This document shows, in pieces, positions 17,200 to 27,676 of a stretch of DNA of 64,000 bases (position 1 is the first letter of the stretch; every line of letters starts with the position of its first letter). Origin of the DNA: Nodosilinea sp. LEGE 06152 (GTDB taxonomy: Bacteria; Cyanobacteriota; Cyanobacteriia; Phormidesmidales; Phormidesmidaceae); contig NZ_JADEWR010000001.1 of assembly GCF_015207525.1 (NCBI RefSeq), forward strand, positions 61,748 through 125,747, in the 5' to 3' direction. The notes beneath the pieces were generated by a model. That model saw only the letters and a program-made list of their open reading frames with translations. It did not search any database and was not told the origin of the DNA. A program made the translations under genes and the position numbers.

Positions 17200-18534
17200 A
17201 TGGGCTACGAGTGGTTAGCGATCGCGATGTTCGTTGGCTTCTTTTTGATTTTGATCAGCGGCTACCCCGTGGCGTTTTCCTTTGCGGGTACGGGGCTGGT
17301 ATTTGGCCTGGTGGGCTGCCTGCTGGGGGCCTTTGAGCCCGCCCGACTCTTGCTGCTGCCCAACATCTGGTTTGGCACCATGGCCAACTTCACCCTGCTG
17401 GCGATACCGTATTTTGTGTTTTTGGGCGCGGTGCTCGAAAAGTCGGGCCTGGCGGAGGAGCTGCTGGAAACCATCGGCCTGGTGCTCGGCCCCCTGCGCG
17501 GCGGCATGGCCCTGGCGGTGGTGCTGGTCGGCACCCTGCTGGCGGCGGCAACTGGGGTAGTGGCCGCCACGGTCATTTTGATGGGGCTAATTTCGCTGCC
17601 AATTATGCTGCGCCACGGCTACGACAAAGAGCTGGCCGCCGGGGCGATTATTGCCTCGGGCACCCTGGCGCAGCTGATTCCACCCAGCCTGGTGCTGGTG
17701 GTGCTGAGCGACCAGCTGGGGGTGTCGGTGGGCGATCTATTTTTGGGGGCGCTGATTCCGGGGCTGATGCTGGCCGGAGCCTATGCGGTCTATGTGCTGG
17801 TGGTGGCCTACTTTAAGCCCAATGCCGCGCCGCCGCTGCCCCTGGCCATGCGCCAGATCAGCCGCTGGGAGCTGCTCAAGCGGGCGGTGAAGGCGATCGT
17901 GCCGCCGGTGCTGCTGATTTTTGTGGTGCTGGGCAGTATTTTCTTTGGCATTGCCACCCCCACCGAGGCGGGGGCGGTGGGGGCGGTGGGGGCCTGCGCG
18001 CTAGCGGCCCTCAACGGACGGTTGACGCTCAAGCTACTGCAAGAGGCCGCCCACGCCACGGCGATCGTGACCGGGGTGGTGCTGATCATTCTATTTTGCT
18101 CGTCATTTTTTGGCCTGGTGTTTGATGCCCTGGGGGGCAAAACCCTGATTACCAATCTGCTGGTGAATCTGCCAGGGGGCTATCTGACTTTTTTGCTGGT
18201 GGCCAACCTGGTGATTTTTGCCATGGGGGTGTTTTTAGAATTTATTGAAATTTGCTTTATCGCCATGCCGCTGCTGGTGCCCGCCGCCCAGGCGCTAGGC
18301 ATCGACATGGTGTGGTTTGGGGTGGTGATGGCGCTGAATTTGCAGACGGCCTTTATTTCGCCGCCCGTGGGGTTCTCGCTGTTTTATTTGCAGAGCGTGG
18401 CTCCTAAGACCATCAGCACTAAAGAGATTCACCGCAGCGCGCTGCCGTTTATGGCCATTCAGCTGGTGGTGCTGGTGGTCGTGATGGTGTTTCCCCAAAC
18501 GGTGAGCTGGCTGGTGGAGCGATCGCTCCAATAG
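17200..18534 (+). CDS. dctM: TRAP transporter large permease (DctM-type)
   Basis: The 444-residue ion-coupled transport subunit of the TRAP system, with about a dozen hydrophobic segments over the full length. Family marks include [54 protein letters not shown] and [22 protein letters not shown]. It should bring in an organic acid delivered by the periplasmic subunit, using a sodium gradient in characterised systems. Strong ribosome site (GTAAGGAGCGCC) before ATG 17200. It is followed 18 bp later by the stop of the convergent DctP gene. Confidence 0.95.
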   Translation: MGYEWLAIAMFVGFFLILISGYPVAFSFAGTGLVFGLVGCLLGAFEPARLLLLPNIWFGTMANFTLLAIPYFVFLGAVLEKSGLAEELLETIGLVLGPLRGGMALAVVLVGTLLAAATGVVAATVILMGLISLPIMLRHGYDKELAAGAIIASGTLAQLIPPSLVLVVLSDQLGVSVGDLFLGALIPGLMLAGAYAVYVLVVAYFKPNAAPPLPLAMRQISRWELLKRAVKAIVPPVLLIFVVLGSIFFGIATPTEAGAVGAVGACALAALNGRLTLKLLQEAAHATAIVTGVVLIILFCSSFFGLVFDALGGKTLITNLLVNLPGGYLTFLLVANLVIFAMGVFLEFIEICFIAMPLLVPAAQALGIDMVWFGVVMALNLQTAFISPPVGFSLFYLQSVAPKTISTKEIHRSALPFMAIQLVVLVVVMVFPQTVSWLVERSLQ

Positions 18535-18552
18535 GCCAGCCGGTTCACCTAC

Positions 18553-19695
18553 CTAGGCGGGCGGCTCGCCCCCGGCCCTGAGATTGCTGTAGACAAAGCG
18601 CTCAAAGGCTCCCTGGTTGAGCTGGCTCCAGGCATAGATGCGATCGCGAAACCCGCGCCAGTCGTCATAGATCGCCTTGAAGTCGGCATCGCTGGCGGCA
18701 AACTCGTCGTAGAGGTCAAAGGTGGCCTCCTGGGCGGCGGTCATAATCTCGGCGCTGTATTCCCGCAGCTGCACGCCGCCGTCAACCAGGCGTTGCAAAG
18801 CTTCGTTGTTGCGGGTTTCGTAGCGCGACAGCATCTCCAGGTTGGCCTCAAAGGCCGCCGTGCGCACAATCTGCTGATAGACCTCGGGCAGCTGATTCCA
18901 CTGATCGAGGTTGATCTGCACCTCCAGGGTGCTACCCGGCTCCCACCAGCCGGGGTAGTAGTAGTACTGGGCCACCTTGTTTAACCCCAGTTTTTCGTCG
19001 TCGTAGGGGCCGACCCACTCGGCGGCATCGATCGCCCCGGTTTGCAGCGCCTGAAAAATCTCGCCCCCCGGCAGCGTCTGCACCGTCACCCCCAGCTTGC
19101 TCATCACCTGGCCCCCCAGACCGGGGATGCGCATCTTGAGCCCCGCCAGGTCGCTGACGCTGGCGATCTCGCGGCGAAACCACCCCCCCATCTGTGCCCC
19201 GGTATTGCCCGCCGGAAACTGAATTACGTTGAACTGGCGGGCATAAAACTCCTGGAGCTGGTCTAGCCCGCCCCCCTCGTAAAGCCAGGCGTTTTGCTGC
19301 TGGGGGGTGAGGCCAAAGGGCAGGCTAGCCCCAAAGCCCATCACTGGGCTGCGCCCAACGTAGTAGTAAGAGGCCGTGTGGCCGCAGGGCACCGCCCCCT
19401 GGGAGACCACGTTGAGCACTTCTAGCGGAGGCGCAATTTCGCCGGCGGAGCGGGGTGAAATGGTGAATTGTCCACCGCTCATAGCACTGACGCGATCGGC
19501 AAAGGTCTGTGCCCCACCCAAAATTGTGTCAAGAGCGGCAGGCCAACTGGTAGCCATTTGCCAGTCAATGCGAGGCAGACCCTCAGCGGTGCCCTCGGCC
19601 ACGGGGGAAGAGGCCCCTGTGCAGGCCGCTACACTCGCGGTTGTGGCCGCCGCCACGCCCAGGGTTGTCGTTCTAACTAACTGCCGACGCTTCAT
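18553..19695 (-). CDS. dctP: TRAP transporter substrate-binding lipoprotein (DctP/TakP-like)
   Basis: A 380-residue extracytoplasmic binding protein. The N terminus has a twin-arginine-type signal ([19 protein letters not shown]) ending in a lipobox with SVAAC (C25), so it should be exported folded and lipid-anchored. The mature protein has TRAP hallmarks: [28 protein letters not shown] with the carboxylate-binding Arg, [20 protein letters not shown] and [10 protein letters not shown]. The latter resemble TakP, which binds 2-oxo acids as sodium salts, so a keto- or hydroxy-acid ligand is the best guess. It faces the permease genes tail to tail instead of preceding them. Confidence 0.92.
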   Translation of the reverse strand: MKRRQLVRTTTLGVAAATTASVAACTGASSPVAEGTAEGLPRIDWQMATSWPAALDTILGGAQTFADRVSAMSGGQFTISPRSAGEIAPPLEVLNVVSQGAVPCGHTASYYYVGRSPVMGFGASLPFGLTPQQQNAWLYEGGGLDQLQEFYARQFNVIQFPAGNTGAQMGGWFRREIASVSDLAGLKMRIPGLGGQVMSKLGVTVQTLPGGEIFQALQTGAIDAAEWVGPYDDEKLGLNKVAQYYYYPGWWEPGSTLEVQINLDQWNQLPEVYQQIVRTAAFEANLEMLSRYETRNNEALQRLVDGGVQLREYSAEIMTAAQEATFDLYDEFAASDADFKAIYDDWRGFRDRIYAWSQLNQGAFERFVYSNLRAGGEPPA

Positions 19696-19900
19696 GGCAC
19701 CTCAACGTAGGAAAACCTCAAAATGAACCTGAGCCGCAGCGATAACTAGCGGCTACCACAGGTTCAAACTGAGGTCGATTGTCCTATAGGTTGAGATCTG
19801 TCGGTGGTATCGGTAGGAAATCGTAAAAAAACGAGTTCTTCTCAAGGCACAGTGAGCTAAGCGGCGATTAATGCTGAATTAGCTGAGCCTAAACTCAGCC

Positions 19901-20188
19901 CTACTCGCTTAAAATCTTGGGCACCTTGAAGAAGCCGTCTTCGCGATCGGGGGCGCAGTCGAGAATGGCATCGCGTTCGCCAAAGGTCTGGAGACTGTCG
20001 GTGCGGGTGATGTTGCTAAGCTCGATGGCACGGGTGGTGGGCTCTACGTCGTCGGTGTTGAGTTCCTTGAGCTGCTCCACATAGTCCAGAATGCCGCTGA
20101 GCTGCCCGGTAAACTGCTCTTCTTCTTCAGCAGTCAGCTCCAGGCGGGCCAGCAGAGCAACTTTACGAACCTGTTCGAGATCGATCAT
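19901..20188 (-). CDS. gatC: Asp/Glu-tRNA amidotransferase subunit C
   Basis: A 95-residue subunit of GatCAB, which converts Glu-tRNA(Gln) and, in some bacteria, Asp-tRNA(Asn) to the amidated forms. GatC holds GatA and GatB together. Family pattern: MIDLEQVRKVALLARLELTAEEEEQF, LDYVEQLKELNTDDVEPTT, and the C-terminal REDGFFKVPKIL. The start at 20188 gives the usual length; an open extension upstream (to 20263) is not family-like. gatA and gatB are not in the window, as is normal where the gat genes are scattered. Confidence 0.93.
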   Translation of the reverse strand: MIDLEQVRKVALLARLELTAEEEEQFTGQLSGILDYVEQLKELNTDDVEPTTRAIELSNITRTDSLQTFGERDAILDCAPDREDGFFKVPKILSE

Positions 20189-20347
20189 AAAAACGTCATC
20201 CAAAAAGGGGAGTTGAATCTCATCAGCTGTAAGTTGGGTGAAATGCAATGGAACCCAGCGCACCAGTTTGGGGAACCAGGGCGAGATTCACCTGCATAGC
20301 GACGGCGGTGGTGGGCACTGCCCACCCTACGGGTTACAGAGCTGGCT

Positions 20348-20869
20348 TTAGAAAAAGATGTCGTTCTTCATGCGGCCGGTGTTCTTCATCCAGTTTTGGG
20401 CTTCGATGTAGTTGTTGGGGGCAATGGTGATCGCCTCTAGCCAGTAGCGGGCCGCTTCGTCGAACAGGTTTTCGGCGGTGTCGGTGTCGCCGCTGGCCTC
20501 AGCCTGCTCGCCCTTATAGTGGTAAATTACCGCAATGTTGTTGAGAGCTTGGCACAGGCGAGGGTTGAGATCCAGCGCCTCTTTGTACTTTTCTAGGGCG
20601 ATTTCATGTTCGCCGTTGCTGGCATGAATCAGGCCCATATTGTAGAGAATGAAGCTCTTATCGTAAGGTTCTTCTTCAAGCAGGAGGGCTTCGCGGTAGT
20701 TTTCCATAGCTTCGGCGTATTCTCCATCGGCCTGGGCCGACATGCCGTCGCGGTAGTAGGCGAAAGCCTCTTTCTCGCTCTTTTTGGCGGGCATCATCTT
20801 CAAGATCATGTCGGCCATAACGGTGAAAGATTTGTCGATGAAGTTGTCGTTGCGTTGGGTTCTTGGCAT
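20348..20869 (-). CDS. ycf3: Photosystem I assembly protein Ycf3
   Basis: A 173-residue protein with three TPR repeats (about residues 35-68, 72-105 and 120-153), the usual size for Ycf3, which binds PsaA and PsaD during photosystem I assembly at the thylakoid. Diagnostic pieces are [27 protein letters not shown] at the start (split here as [15 protein letters not shown]), [41 protein letters not shown] and [15 protein letters not shown]. It lies downstream of nothing on its own strand, 160 bp before gatC, so co-transcription with gatC is possible. Confidence 0.96.
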   Translation of the reverse strand: MPRTQRNDNFIDKSFTVMADMILKMMPAKKSEKEAFAYYRDGMSAQADGEYAEAMENYREALLLEEEPYDKSFILYNMGLIHASNGEHEIALEKYKEALDLNPRLCQALNNIAVIYHYKGEQAEASGDTDTAENLFDEAARYWLEAITIAPNNYIEAQNWMKNTGRMKNDIFF

Positions 20870-21148
20870 GGGTAGCGACGCGCAAATGAGGGACTTAACG
20901 CTTACCTAACCCGGATGGCGGTGTTGCCGCCGCAAAGGCTCGGGGGCTAGGCTAGACAAATATATAAATTACACTAGCAAACCCTGACGGTTTAATGCAG
21001 TGGCCTTGGCACCACCTGCCGGTAGAGGGCATTTTTGGGTAGAACTAGAGTTAGCCCAATTTGGCCCTAGGAGTGAAGCCACTGGCCGTGAACCACTTCT
21101 AGCTCAGGGATTCGAGGGTTATAGCCACAGCTACGTTATGCCGCTGGA

Positions 21149-21439
21149 ATGGATTTATCTTTTTTACTGGCGATCGCATTCATCATCGCGCTCATTGTCT
21201 GGCTCAATCGCCGCCAGAGCCGCCGCCGACCCGCTGCCTACCGCTCTCCCACCGCCACCGCCCCAAGTCGGTCGGTGCGGGGCCAAACCCAGCGGCAGCT
21301 CCTGCGTTTGGTGGGGGGAAACCAGGCCGTGGCCGAGCGCCTGGTTGAGCAGGTGCAGCTGCGCAACCCCGGCCAGAGCGAGCAGTGGTGCTGGGAAAAA
21401 GCGATCTATGACATTCACCGCGATCGCCACAGCTCCTAG
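21149..21439 (+). CDS. Small membrane-anchored cyanobacterial protein, unnamed
   Basis: A 96-residue protein with an N-terminal membrane helix (residues 3-20, LSFLLAIAFIIALIVWL), a basic linker rich in Arg and Pro, and a C-terminal domain QLLRLVGGNQAVAERLVEQVQ..NPGQSEQWCWEKAIYDIHRDR. The latter half looks conserved in cyanobacteria from memory and ends with the pattern W-x-K-A-I-D-I-R. No function is known to me. A longer frame on the same strand (21000-21461) is an overlapping shadow without such features. Confidence 0.6.
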   Translation: MDLSFLLAIAFIIALIVWLNRRQSRRRPAAYRSPTATAPSRSVRGQTQRQLLRLVGGNQAVAERLVEQVQLRNPGQSEQWCWEKAIYDIHRDRHSS

Positions 21440-21457
21440 GGAAAAACAGAAAGTTGC

Positions 21458-22378
21458 CTAGTTTCTGTGATTGTTCACGTAGTTAACTCGCGTACCGGCC
21501 CAGTTGAGCTTATTGCGCAGAGTACCGTAGTAGGAGTGGTCCTGCCGCAGAATAATAAAATGGGCCATAGCCTCGGCGCTGCGCACATCTACCCGCTGGC
21601 CGGGCCAGATGGCGGTGCCCAGTATGCCATCGGTCCACAGTTTGGTGGTGAGGTCGGGGTCGGCCAGGGGCCACACGCTGACCACCGAGCCGGGCGGTAG
21701 CACAATCGGGCGACTCGACAGGCTGAGGGGACAAATCGGCGTCACCACGATCGCATCCATGCCGGGGTGAATAATTGGGCCACCCGCCGCCACGGTGTAG
21801 CCGGTGGAGCCAGTGGGGGTGCTAATCAGCAGACCATCCCCCTGGTACTGATCGACCACCTCGCCGTCGATCTCCATTTCGAGCATGGAGGTGATCATGC
21901 GATCGGGGGAGGCGGGCTTGATCGACATTTCATTGAGGGCCAGGTAGACCTCGCTGAGCGGATCGAGGTTGGTGCGGTGGCCTTCGTAGATGCGGGCTTG
22001 CAGCATCATGCGGCGCTGCACAGCAAAGCGATCGCTCAGCAGCCGTTCCCACACCGCCTCGGTGTCATCCATCTCCTCAGAGCTTTCGGTCAAAAACCCC
22101 AGGTGACCGCCAATGTTGACCGCCAAAATCGGAATATTCTCGGCGGCTAAATTGCGGGCTGCCGTAAGGGCAGTGCCGTCGCCGCCAAACACAATCGCTA
22201 GATTGATCGGTTGACTAACCGAGGCCAAAAAAACCGGGTAGGGGTTGTCTTTGGGGCCGCTGGGACCACGCAGAACCTTGCTGCCTAGGGCTTCTAGCTC
22301 GTGGGCACATTTTTCGGCCCACTTCTGGCTCAGCCGATTGCCGGCTTTGTGAACGATGATGACTTGCTCAAGTTGCAC
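21458..22378 (-). CDS. nadK: NAD(+) kinase
   Basis: A 306-residue enzyme phosphorylating NAD to NADP, central for photosynthetic metabolism. It shows the GGDG motif (VFGGDGTALTAAR), VNIGGHLGFLTE, the catalytic-region LNEMSIKP and the STPTGSTGYTVAAGGPI nucleotide loop. The start is taken as GTG at 22378, giving VQLEQVIIVHKAGN, which fits other cyanobacterial NadK N termini; the longer frame starts with TTG at 22420. This looks like the second cyanobacterial NadK type by its PSGPKDNPYPVFLAS segment. It is convergent with the unnamed gene at 21149 (18-bp gap). Confidence 0.93.
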   Translation of the reverse strand: MQLEQVIIVHKAGNRLSQKWAEKCAHELEALGSKVLRGPSGPKDNPYPVFLASVSQPINLAIVFGGDGTALTAARNLAAENIPILAVNIGGHLGFLTESSEEMDDTEAVWERLLSDRFAVQRRMMLQARIYEGHRTNLDPLSEVYLALNEMSIKPASPDRMITSMLEMEIDGEVVDQYQGDGLLISTPTGSTGYTVAAGGPIIHPGMDAIVVTPICPLSLSSRPIVLPPGSVVSVWPLADPDLTTKLWTDGILGTAIWPGQRVDVRSAEAMAHFIILRQDHSYYGTLRNKLNWAGTRVNYVNNHRN

Positions 22379-22517
22379 AACAAGAGGCCGTAGATAGATG
22401 GGGCAGGGGTACCAACTCAAGGCCGCCCAAAAAGCGGTGGCTAGTCTACCCCAGTATTTTTAGGTAGTTCTAGAACCGTATGCCTAGAGCATAGCAACAT
22501 CGTCGATGTCTAAAACA

Positions 22518-22549
22518 GCTGTAGGGGAAGCGATCGCCCCCCCTACAGC
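22518..22549. terminator. Stem-loop between ndhE and nadK
   Basis: Ten-base arms GCTGTAGGGG (22518-22527) and CCCCTACAGC (22540-22549) around a loop with a HIP1 octamer. It lies about 30 bp after the ndhE stop on the minus strand and could end the ndh transcript. It is also a distant relative of the GTAGGGG palindromes. Confidence 0.5.
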
Positions 22550-22579
22550 CCAAAATTCTGCGGTCTCAACGGTCTTAGC

Positions 22580-22885
22580 CTACCATTTCAGCAAATTAAA
22601 CTGCTCCATGTCTACTGTGTCGCGGTTGCGATAGATCGACAGCACAATGGCTAGCCCTACCGCCGCCTCTGCCGCCGCAATGCTAATAACGAACACCGCA
22701 AACACCTGACCATTGATGCCCACTGGATCCAGGTAGTTGGAAAATGCCATCAAATTTAGGTTGACCGCGTTGAGCATCAGCTCAATGGACATCAGCACCC
22801 GAATTACGTTGCGGCTGGTTACCAGGCCGTAGATACCAATGCAGAAGAGAGCAGCGGCAGTCAGCAAAAAATACTCAAGTTGCAT
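22580..22885 (-). CDS. ndhE: NAD(P)H-quinone oxidoreductase subunit 4L
   Basis: A 101-residue membrane subunit (NuoK homologue) of NDH-1 with three helices, part of the proton-pumping arm on the thylakoid membrane. It matches the family: [42 protein letters not shown] with the conserved Glu, and [16 protein letters not shown] with the second Glu. Last gene of the ndhA-I-G-E operon, 93 bp after ndhG. Length and start are standard. Confidence 0.97.
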   Translation of the reverse strand: MQLEYFLLTAAALFCIGIYGLVTSRNVIRVLMSIELMLNAVNLNLMAFSNYLDPVGINGQVFAVFVISIAAAEAAVGLAIVLSIYRNRDTVDMEQFNLLKW

Positions 22886-22978
22886 AGCTTACCAAAAACC
22901 TGTTCTAAACTAACCAGCGACAGTCACAACGCCAATACTAACAATGCCAAGTTTGCCAGCCTAAGCCCAACCGGCAGG

Positions 22979-23590
22979 CTAGTCCGGTTCTGAAGCCGAC
23001 ACCGACGACACCAACTCACGCGGGCGCTCCGGCAGCTGCAGTGCTTCGGAAGCAAGATCCCCAGGAGCCACATCGGGGATAAACTCCCGCCGAGCCAGCA
23101 CGATCGCCCCAATCAGCGCAATCAGCAGCAGTACCGAAGCCAGCTCAAAGGGCAGCAAATAGTCGGTAAAGAAGTGGATGCCGATGGCCGCCGTGGCCAT
23201 ATCTCCGGTGGGCACCTCGCTAGAGATGGCCCAGGGCGTATTGAGGGTGGAGGCGGCCAGCAGGGCAAATAGTCCTACACAGACCCCGCCCGTAGCGGCT
23301 TTGCCCAGCCAGGCCCGCCTCATCGGTACAAAGGGCTGCTCCTTATTCACCAGCATGATCCCAAACAGAATCAGCACGCTGACGGCACCTACATAAACCA
23401 GTACCTGGGCGGCAGCCACAAACCCAGCGTTGAGCAGAATATACAGGCCCGCCATGCTGGTGAATACGCCCCCCAGCAAAAACGCTGAGTAGACGATGTT
23501 ATCTAACAGCACAACTCCTAGGGCACCCCCCAGCGTCATCGCGACCAGTAGGCCAAAGGCAACGAGTTGTACCCCTTCCGCTAGCGTCAC
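22979..23590 (-). CDS. ndhG: NAD(P)H-quinone oxidoreductase subunit 6
   Basis: A 203-residue membrane subunit (NuoJ homologue) of NDH-1 with five helices. Recognised by DNIVYSAFLLGGVFTSMAGLYILLNAGF, AAQVLVYVGAVSVLILFGIMLVNK and LPFELASVLLLIALIGAIVLAR. It starts with GTG; AGGAG sits nine bases upstream. The C-terminal tail beyond the last helix (about residues 165-203) is hydrophilic, as in other cyanobacteria. Third gene in the ndhA-I-G-E operon. Confidence 0.97.
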   Translation of the reverse strand: MTLAEGVQLVAFGLLVAMTLGGALGVVLLDNIVYSAFLLGGVFTSMAGLYILLNAGFVAAAQVLVYVGAVSVLILFGIMLVNKEQPFVPMRRAWLGKAATGGVCVGLFALLAASTLNTPWAISSEVPTGDMATAAIGIHFFTDYLLPFELASVLLLIALIGAIVLARREFIPDVAPGDLASEALQLPERPRELVSSVSASEPD

Positions 23591-23672
23591 AGTTCTAATC
23601 TCCTGGTGATAAATCGAGCGGTTGTAACAGCAATAACTTAGGCGAATGTACCACGGAACTCCAACAGGCGCA

Positions 23673-24299
23673 TTAGCCCTCGGTCTTAGGGGCCGCGGAG
23701 TTTTTGGCCTCGGCTTCAGCCTGGGCCGCCTCTAAAATCTCCTGGGGCATCTGGCCCGCCCGCCGCGCATTGGCCGGCAGGTCATGGGGATCCATCACGC
23801 CCTGGGGCAGATAGGCGAGCTCGCGTAGGGGAGTAACCATCGGATCTTGGGTGACTTTGTAGGGCAAGCGTCCTAGGGCCACGTTGTCATAGTTCAGCTG
23901 GTGGCGATCGTAGCTGGCTAGCTCGTACTCCTCGGTCATAGAGAGGCAGTTGGTGGGGCAATACTCTACACAGTTACCGCAAAAGATGCAGACCCCGAAG
24001 TCAATGCTGTAGTGCTTCAGGTCTTTCTTTTTGGTGGCTTTGTCAAACTCCCAGTCAACCACGGGTAGGTTGATGGGGCATACCCGCACGCACACTTCGC
24101 AGGCGATGCACTTGTCAAACTCAAAGTGAATCCGCCCCCGAAACCGCTCAGACGGGATCAGTTTCTCGTAAGGATACTGCACCGTCACCGGACGACGGCT
24201 CATGTGGTCAAAGGTTACAGACAGCCCCTGGCCAATGTATTTGGCCGCCTGTAAGCTTTCTTTGGCATAGTCGCCGACTTGTTTCAGAAAACCCAGCAT
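23673..24299 (-). CDS. ndhI: NAD(P)H-quinone oxidoreductase subunit I
   Basis: A 208-residue ferredoxin-like subunit (NuoI homologue) carrying two 4Fe-4S clusters that pass electrons along the peripheral arm. The two motifs are [16 protein letters not shown] and [16 protein letters not shown]. The N terminus ([22 protein letters not shown], here [18 protein letters not shown]) and [18 protein letters not shown] are typical. GGAGG lies just before the ATG. The Ala/Glu-rich C-terminal extension ([15 protein letters not shown]) is the variable part. Second gene of the operon. Confidence 0.98.
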   Translation of the reverse strand: MLGFLKQVGDYAKESLQAAKYIGQGLSVTFDHMSRRPVTVQYPYEKLIPSERFRGRIHFEFDKCIACEVCVRVCPINLPVVDWEFDKATKKKDLKHYSIDFGVCIFCGNCVEYCPTNCLSMTEEYELASYDRHQLNYDNVALGRLPYKVTQDPMVTPLRELAYLPQGVMDPHDLPANARRAGQMPQEILEAAQAEAEAKNSAAPKTEG

Positions 24300-24412
24300 G
24301 GGGGAGCCTCCAGAGTTTTACAGGGTAGTTGGTGAGATATGGCAGAAACAGCGCTAGGGCCTCGCCAGAGAAAACTACCTACCCACTTATAGGGTAGAGC
24401 AGCAGCCCTGAG

Positions 24413-25531
24413 CTAGCCACCAAAGGCGACGGGAAAGGCGAGCTTGAGGGCAGCGGTGAGCAGCAGATTGACCAGCGACACCGGCAGCAAAAACTTCCAG
24501 CCAAAGTCAAGCAGCTGGTCAATACGAATGCGGGGCACAGTCCAACGCAGCAGCACCGCAATAAAGACCAGGGCATAGGCCTTAAATAGGGTCATCATGA
24601 TGCCGACCGAGGCGGTAATGACCTGGAGCCAAGGGGTGGTTTCGCTAACCCCAAGCAGGCCAGCCAGCCAGCTCACCGAGATGGGAAACTCCCAGCCGCC
24701 TAGGTAGAGAATGGAGACAATCAGCGCCGACAGCACCAGGTTGACGTAGGAGCCGACATAGAACAAACCAAATTTCATGCCGGTGTATTCGGTCTGGTAG
24801 CCGGCCACCAACTCCTCCTCCGCTTCGGGCAGGTCAAAGGGCAAACGCTCGCACTCCGCCAGAGCCGCAATCCAAAAGATTAGAAACCCGGCGGGCTGCC
24901 GCCAAATATTCCAGCCCAAAATGCCGTAGCCCGACTGCTGGTTGACGATGTCGATCGTGCTCAGGCTGTTGGACATCAGCACCACTGCCAGCACCGCCAA
25001 TGCCATAGGAATTTCGTAGCTGATCGACTGGGCCGCCGCCCGCAGCCCGCCCAACAGCGAGTACTTGTTGTTGGAGGAATAGCCCGACATCAGCAGACCA
25101 ATGGGGGCAATGCTGGAGAGGGCAATCCAGAGGAAAATACCGACACCGATGTCGGTAATTACCAGATTTTGGCCAAAGGGCACAATCAGGTACGACAAAA
25201 AAACCGGAATCACCACGATCGCAGGCCCCAGCGTAAACAGCAGCGGGTCGGCCTTCGCGGGGGTGATGTCTTCTTTGAAGATGAGCTTGATGCCGTCGGC
25301 GGCGGCCTGCAAAGTGCCTAGAGGCCCAGCAAACTCGGGACCAATCCGCTGCTGGGCTGCGGCAGAAATCTTCCGCTCAAGCCACACCGTCACAAAAATG
25401 CTCACGGTGGCCCCTACCAAAATGACCACCATTGGCAGAGGCAGCCACAGGGCTTTAGCCGCTCCAGCGGGCAACCCCAGGTCAACTAGGGCGTTGACGA
25501 AGCTACCCTGTAGGTCAATTCCTTGGTTCAT
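24413..25531 (-). CDS. ndhA: NAD(P)H-quinone oxidoreductase subunit 1
   Basis: A 372-residue membrane subunit (NuoH homologue) joining the peripheral and membrane arms of NDH-1 and forming part of the quinone chamber. Eight or so helices. Family segments: [59 protein letters not shown] and [32 protein letters not shown]. First gene of the minus-strand ndhA-I-G-E operon, with a 113-bp gap to ndhI. The region upstream (25532-25793) should contain its promoter. Confidence 0.98.
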   Translation of the reverse strand: MNQGIDLQGSFVNALVDLGLPAGAAKALWLPLPMVVILVGATVSIFVTVWLERKISAAAQQRIGPEFAGPLGTLQAAADGIKLIFKEDITPAKADPLLFTLGPAIVVIPVFLSYLIVPFGQNLVITDIGVGIFLWIALSSIAPIGLLMSGYSSNNKYSLLGGLRAAAQSISYEIPMALAVLAVVLMSNSLSTIDIVNQQSGYGILGWNIWRQPAGFLIFWIAALAECERLPFDLPEAEEELVAGYQTEYTGMKFGLFYVGSYVNLVLSALIVSILYLGGWEFPISVSWLAGLLGVSETTPWLQVITASVGIMMTLFKAYALVFIAVLLRWTVPRIRIDQLLDFGWKFLLPVSLVNLLLTAALKLAFPVAFGG

Positions 25532-25667
25532 TAGCCAGTCCTTAGCAACGGTACGGTTGACTCTAGCGAGGAAAAAACAGTTTTTTAGATTCTACCGTCA
25601 TCTCCCCCGACTTACCGGAGCTGTAGCGCACGGATTCATAAGAAATCCTGGGCAATGCTATTGGGAA

Positions 25668-25729
25668 GGCGGGTGGTGGATGGGTAGGTGGGTAGGTGGG
25701 TAGGTGGGTGGATGAGTAGGTGGGTAGTA
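25668..25729. repeat. GGTAGGTG 8-bp tandem tract upstream of lactate permease gene
   Basis: About seven imperfect copies of an 8-base unit (GGTAGGTG, with GGTGGATG and AGTAGGTG variants). It lies 65 bp before the permease ATG and reads G-rich on that gene's sense strand. A larger tract of the same unit is at 39777-39908. Confidence 0.85.
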
Positions 25730-25793
25730 CTTCTCCTCATCCCCTCCGCCCTCCCCTTTACAATCCTGACAGCACTCCACCCTACGACGCCCA

Positions 25794-27452
25794 ATGCTGA
25801 CCTTTCTCATCGCCCTGCTGCCGATCGCGACGGTGTTTTTGCTGCTGGTGGTGGCGCGGCGGCCAGCCAGTCAGGCGATGCCGGGGGCGCTGGTGGTGAC
25901 AACGCTGGTGGCGGGGCTGGTGTGGCAGGTGCCACTCAACTACATTGCGGCTGCGGTGGTGCAGGGGTTGGTGATTGCCGCCGAGATTTTATTCATTGTG
26001 TTTGGGGCCATTCTGCTGCTGAATGTGCTGCAGGCTTCGGGGGCGATTAGCGTCATTCGCCAGAGCCTGCTGGCCCTCTCGCCCGATCGCCGCGTGCAGA
26101 TGATTATTATTGCCTGGCTGTTTGGCAGCTTTATTGAGGGGGCGTCAGGGTTTGGTACTCCGGCGGTGATCTGCGTGCCGCTGCTGGTGGCGGTGGGGTT
26201 TCCGGCGATGGCGGCGGTGCTGGCGGCGCTGATTATTCAGAGCACGCCCTCGACGTTTGGAGCGGTGGGCACGCCACTGCTGTTTGGCATGGATGCGGGC
26301 CTCGGTGGGGCGACAGCGGTGGATGCGGCCCTGACCGCCCAGGACCTCGGCCTGACAGATTTTATTGCTCAGGTGGGCAGCCGGGCAGCCCTGATCCATG
26401 CCGCGATCGGCACGTTTATTCCGCTAGTGCTGGTGGCGCTTGTCACCCGCATTTTTGGCGATGGTCGGGCCGGGCTGGGGCTGTGGAAGTTTGCCCTGGT
26501 GGCGGGGCTGGCCTTCACGGTGCCCTACAGCTTGACGGCGGTGTTTCTGGGGCCAGAGTTTCCGTCGATGCTGGGCGGGCTGGTGGGGCTGGCGATTGTG
26601 GTGGCGATCGCCCGACGAGGCTGGCTGCAACCCGATCAGCCCTGGGATTTTCCGCCCGCAGAAACCTGGCCAGAGACCTGGTCGGGCAGCGTAACACCAG
26701 CACTCCCGGTTCCGCCAGCGGGGATGACGGTGATAAAAGCGTGGCTGCCCTACATGCTGCTCGGGGGGCTGCTGGTGCTCTCAAGGCTGTCGCAGCTGCC
26801 GCTCAAGGGTTGGCTACAGGGGGCCAGAGCCGCATGGACGGGGATTTTTGGCACCACCGTTGCGGTGGCCTCTACCCCGCTCTATTTGCCGGGCACGATG
26901 TTTTTGCTGGTGGTGGCCATCACTTACGGACTGCACCAGATGAAGCCCAGCGATTTGGGCCAGGCGGTGGGGCGATCGCGGCCCGTGCTGCAAAAAACCG
27001 CCCTGGCGCTGGGGTCGGCGGTGCTGATGGCGCGGGTATTCATCAACTCTGACGTGAACAGTGCCGGGCTGCCCAGCATGCCCCTGGCCCTGGCGGAAGG
27101 GATGTCGGCCCTGGCAGGCGGCACCTGGCCGCTGTTTGCCGCTGGGGTGGGCCTGATCGGAGCCTTTGTGGCGGGCAGCGTCACTGTCAGTAACATGATG
27201 TTTTCGCTGTTTCAGTTTGGGGTGGCGGAAAATATCGGCACGCCGCCAGCCCTGATTTTGGCCCTGCAAACGGTGGGAGCCTCAGCGGGCAACGTCATTT
27301 GCGTGTCTAACGTGGTGGCCGCCGCCGCCACCGTGGGGCTGCTGGGGCGCGAGGGGCTGCTGATGCGCCAGCTCCTGCCGGTGGTGGCCTATTACCTGGG
27401 CTTTGCCGGCTTGTTAGGGATTTTGTGGGCAACGTTTGGGGTTTTATACTGA
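25794..27452 (+). CDS. lctP: L-lactate permease family transporter
   Basis: A 552-residue membrane protein of the LctP/LldP family, with about 13 hydrophobic stretches. It is expected to carry lactate or glycolate with protons across the plasma membrane. Family features include the central [24 protein letters not shown] and [18 protein letters not shown], a later repeat-like [19 protein letters not shown] and [25 protein letters not shown]. No lactate or glycolate dehydrogenase gene is adjacent. The gene is convergent with gltA. The length is typical. Glycolate, a photorespiratory product, is a plausible substrate but this is inference. Confidence 0.9.
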   Translation: MLTFLIALLPIATVFLLLVVARRPASQAMPGALVVTTLVAGLVWQVPLNYIAAAVVQGLVIAAEILFIVFGAILLLNVLQASGAISVIRQSLLALSPDRRVQMIIIAWLFGSFIEGASGFGTPAVICVPLLVAVGFPAMAAVLAALIIQSTPSTFGAVGTPLLFGMDAGLGGATAVDAALTAQDLGLTDFIAQVGSRAALIHAAIGTFIPLVLVALVTRIFGDGRAGLGLWKFALVAGLAFTVPYSLTAVFLGPEFPSMLGGLVGLAIVVAIARRGWLQPDQPWDFPPAETWPETWSGSVTPALPVPPAGMTVIKAWLPYMLLGGLLVLSRLSQLPLKGWLQGARAAWTGIFGTTVAVASTPLYLPGTMFLLVVAITYGLHQMKPSDLGQAVGRSRPVLQKTALALGSAVLMARVFINSDVNSAGLPSMPLALAEGMSALAGGTWPLFAAGVGLIGAFVAGSVTVSNMMFSLFQFGVAENIGTPPALILALQTVGASAGNVICVSNVVAAAATVGLLGREGLLMRQLLPVVAYYLGFAGLLGILWATFGVLY

Positions 27453-27479
27453 ATTCGCTTTGGCTAGCCCCGGTTGGGC

Positions 27480-27503
27480 TGGGCAAACACCGTTTGCCCC
27501 TAC
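27480..27503. repeat. GTAGGGGCAAA palindrome, copy 2 (partial)
   Basis: GGGCAAAC-ACC-GTTTGCCC followed by CTAC. It keeps the core of the family but has lost the outer GTA on the left arm. It lies just after the lctP stop, where it may also act as a terminator hairpin. Confidence 0.7.
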
Positions 27504-27566
27504 GCAAGTCGCCTGTTTGGAATCGGGGTTATGTAATTTAGATTTGTTATTAGATACAGGAATCCC

Positions 27567-27594
27567 GTAGGGGCAAATGGCTGTTTGCCCTTAC
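27567..27594. repeat. GTAGGGGCAAA palindrome, copy 3
   Basis: GTAGGGGCAAA and TTTGCCCTTAC arms around 6 bp, with one G-T wobble. It is about 65 bp from copy 2, and the two stand in tandem. Confidence 0.75.
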
Positions 27595-27642
27595 AGGGAT
27601 CTTGTCAGTCAGATTCGGTCCTAAAACCCAAAATTCTTTTCA

Positions 27643-27676
27643 AACAAAAGCCCCCCGACGCAAGCGCCAGAGGGGC
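27643..27676 (-). terminator. Terminator of gltA
   Basis: On the minus strand a GC-rich stem GCCCC...GGGGC with a TTG loop region is followed by TTTTGTTTG. The pattern is that of a rho-independent terminator, about 110 bp after the citrate synthase stop. Confidence 0.65.

Noticed and set aside
21000..21461. 153-codon plus-strand frame overlapping the 96-residue protein
   Set aside because: The 96-residue frame has a membrane helix and a conserved-looking C terminus; the longer one is low-complexity and starts in an intergenic region.
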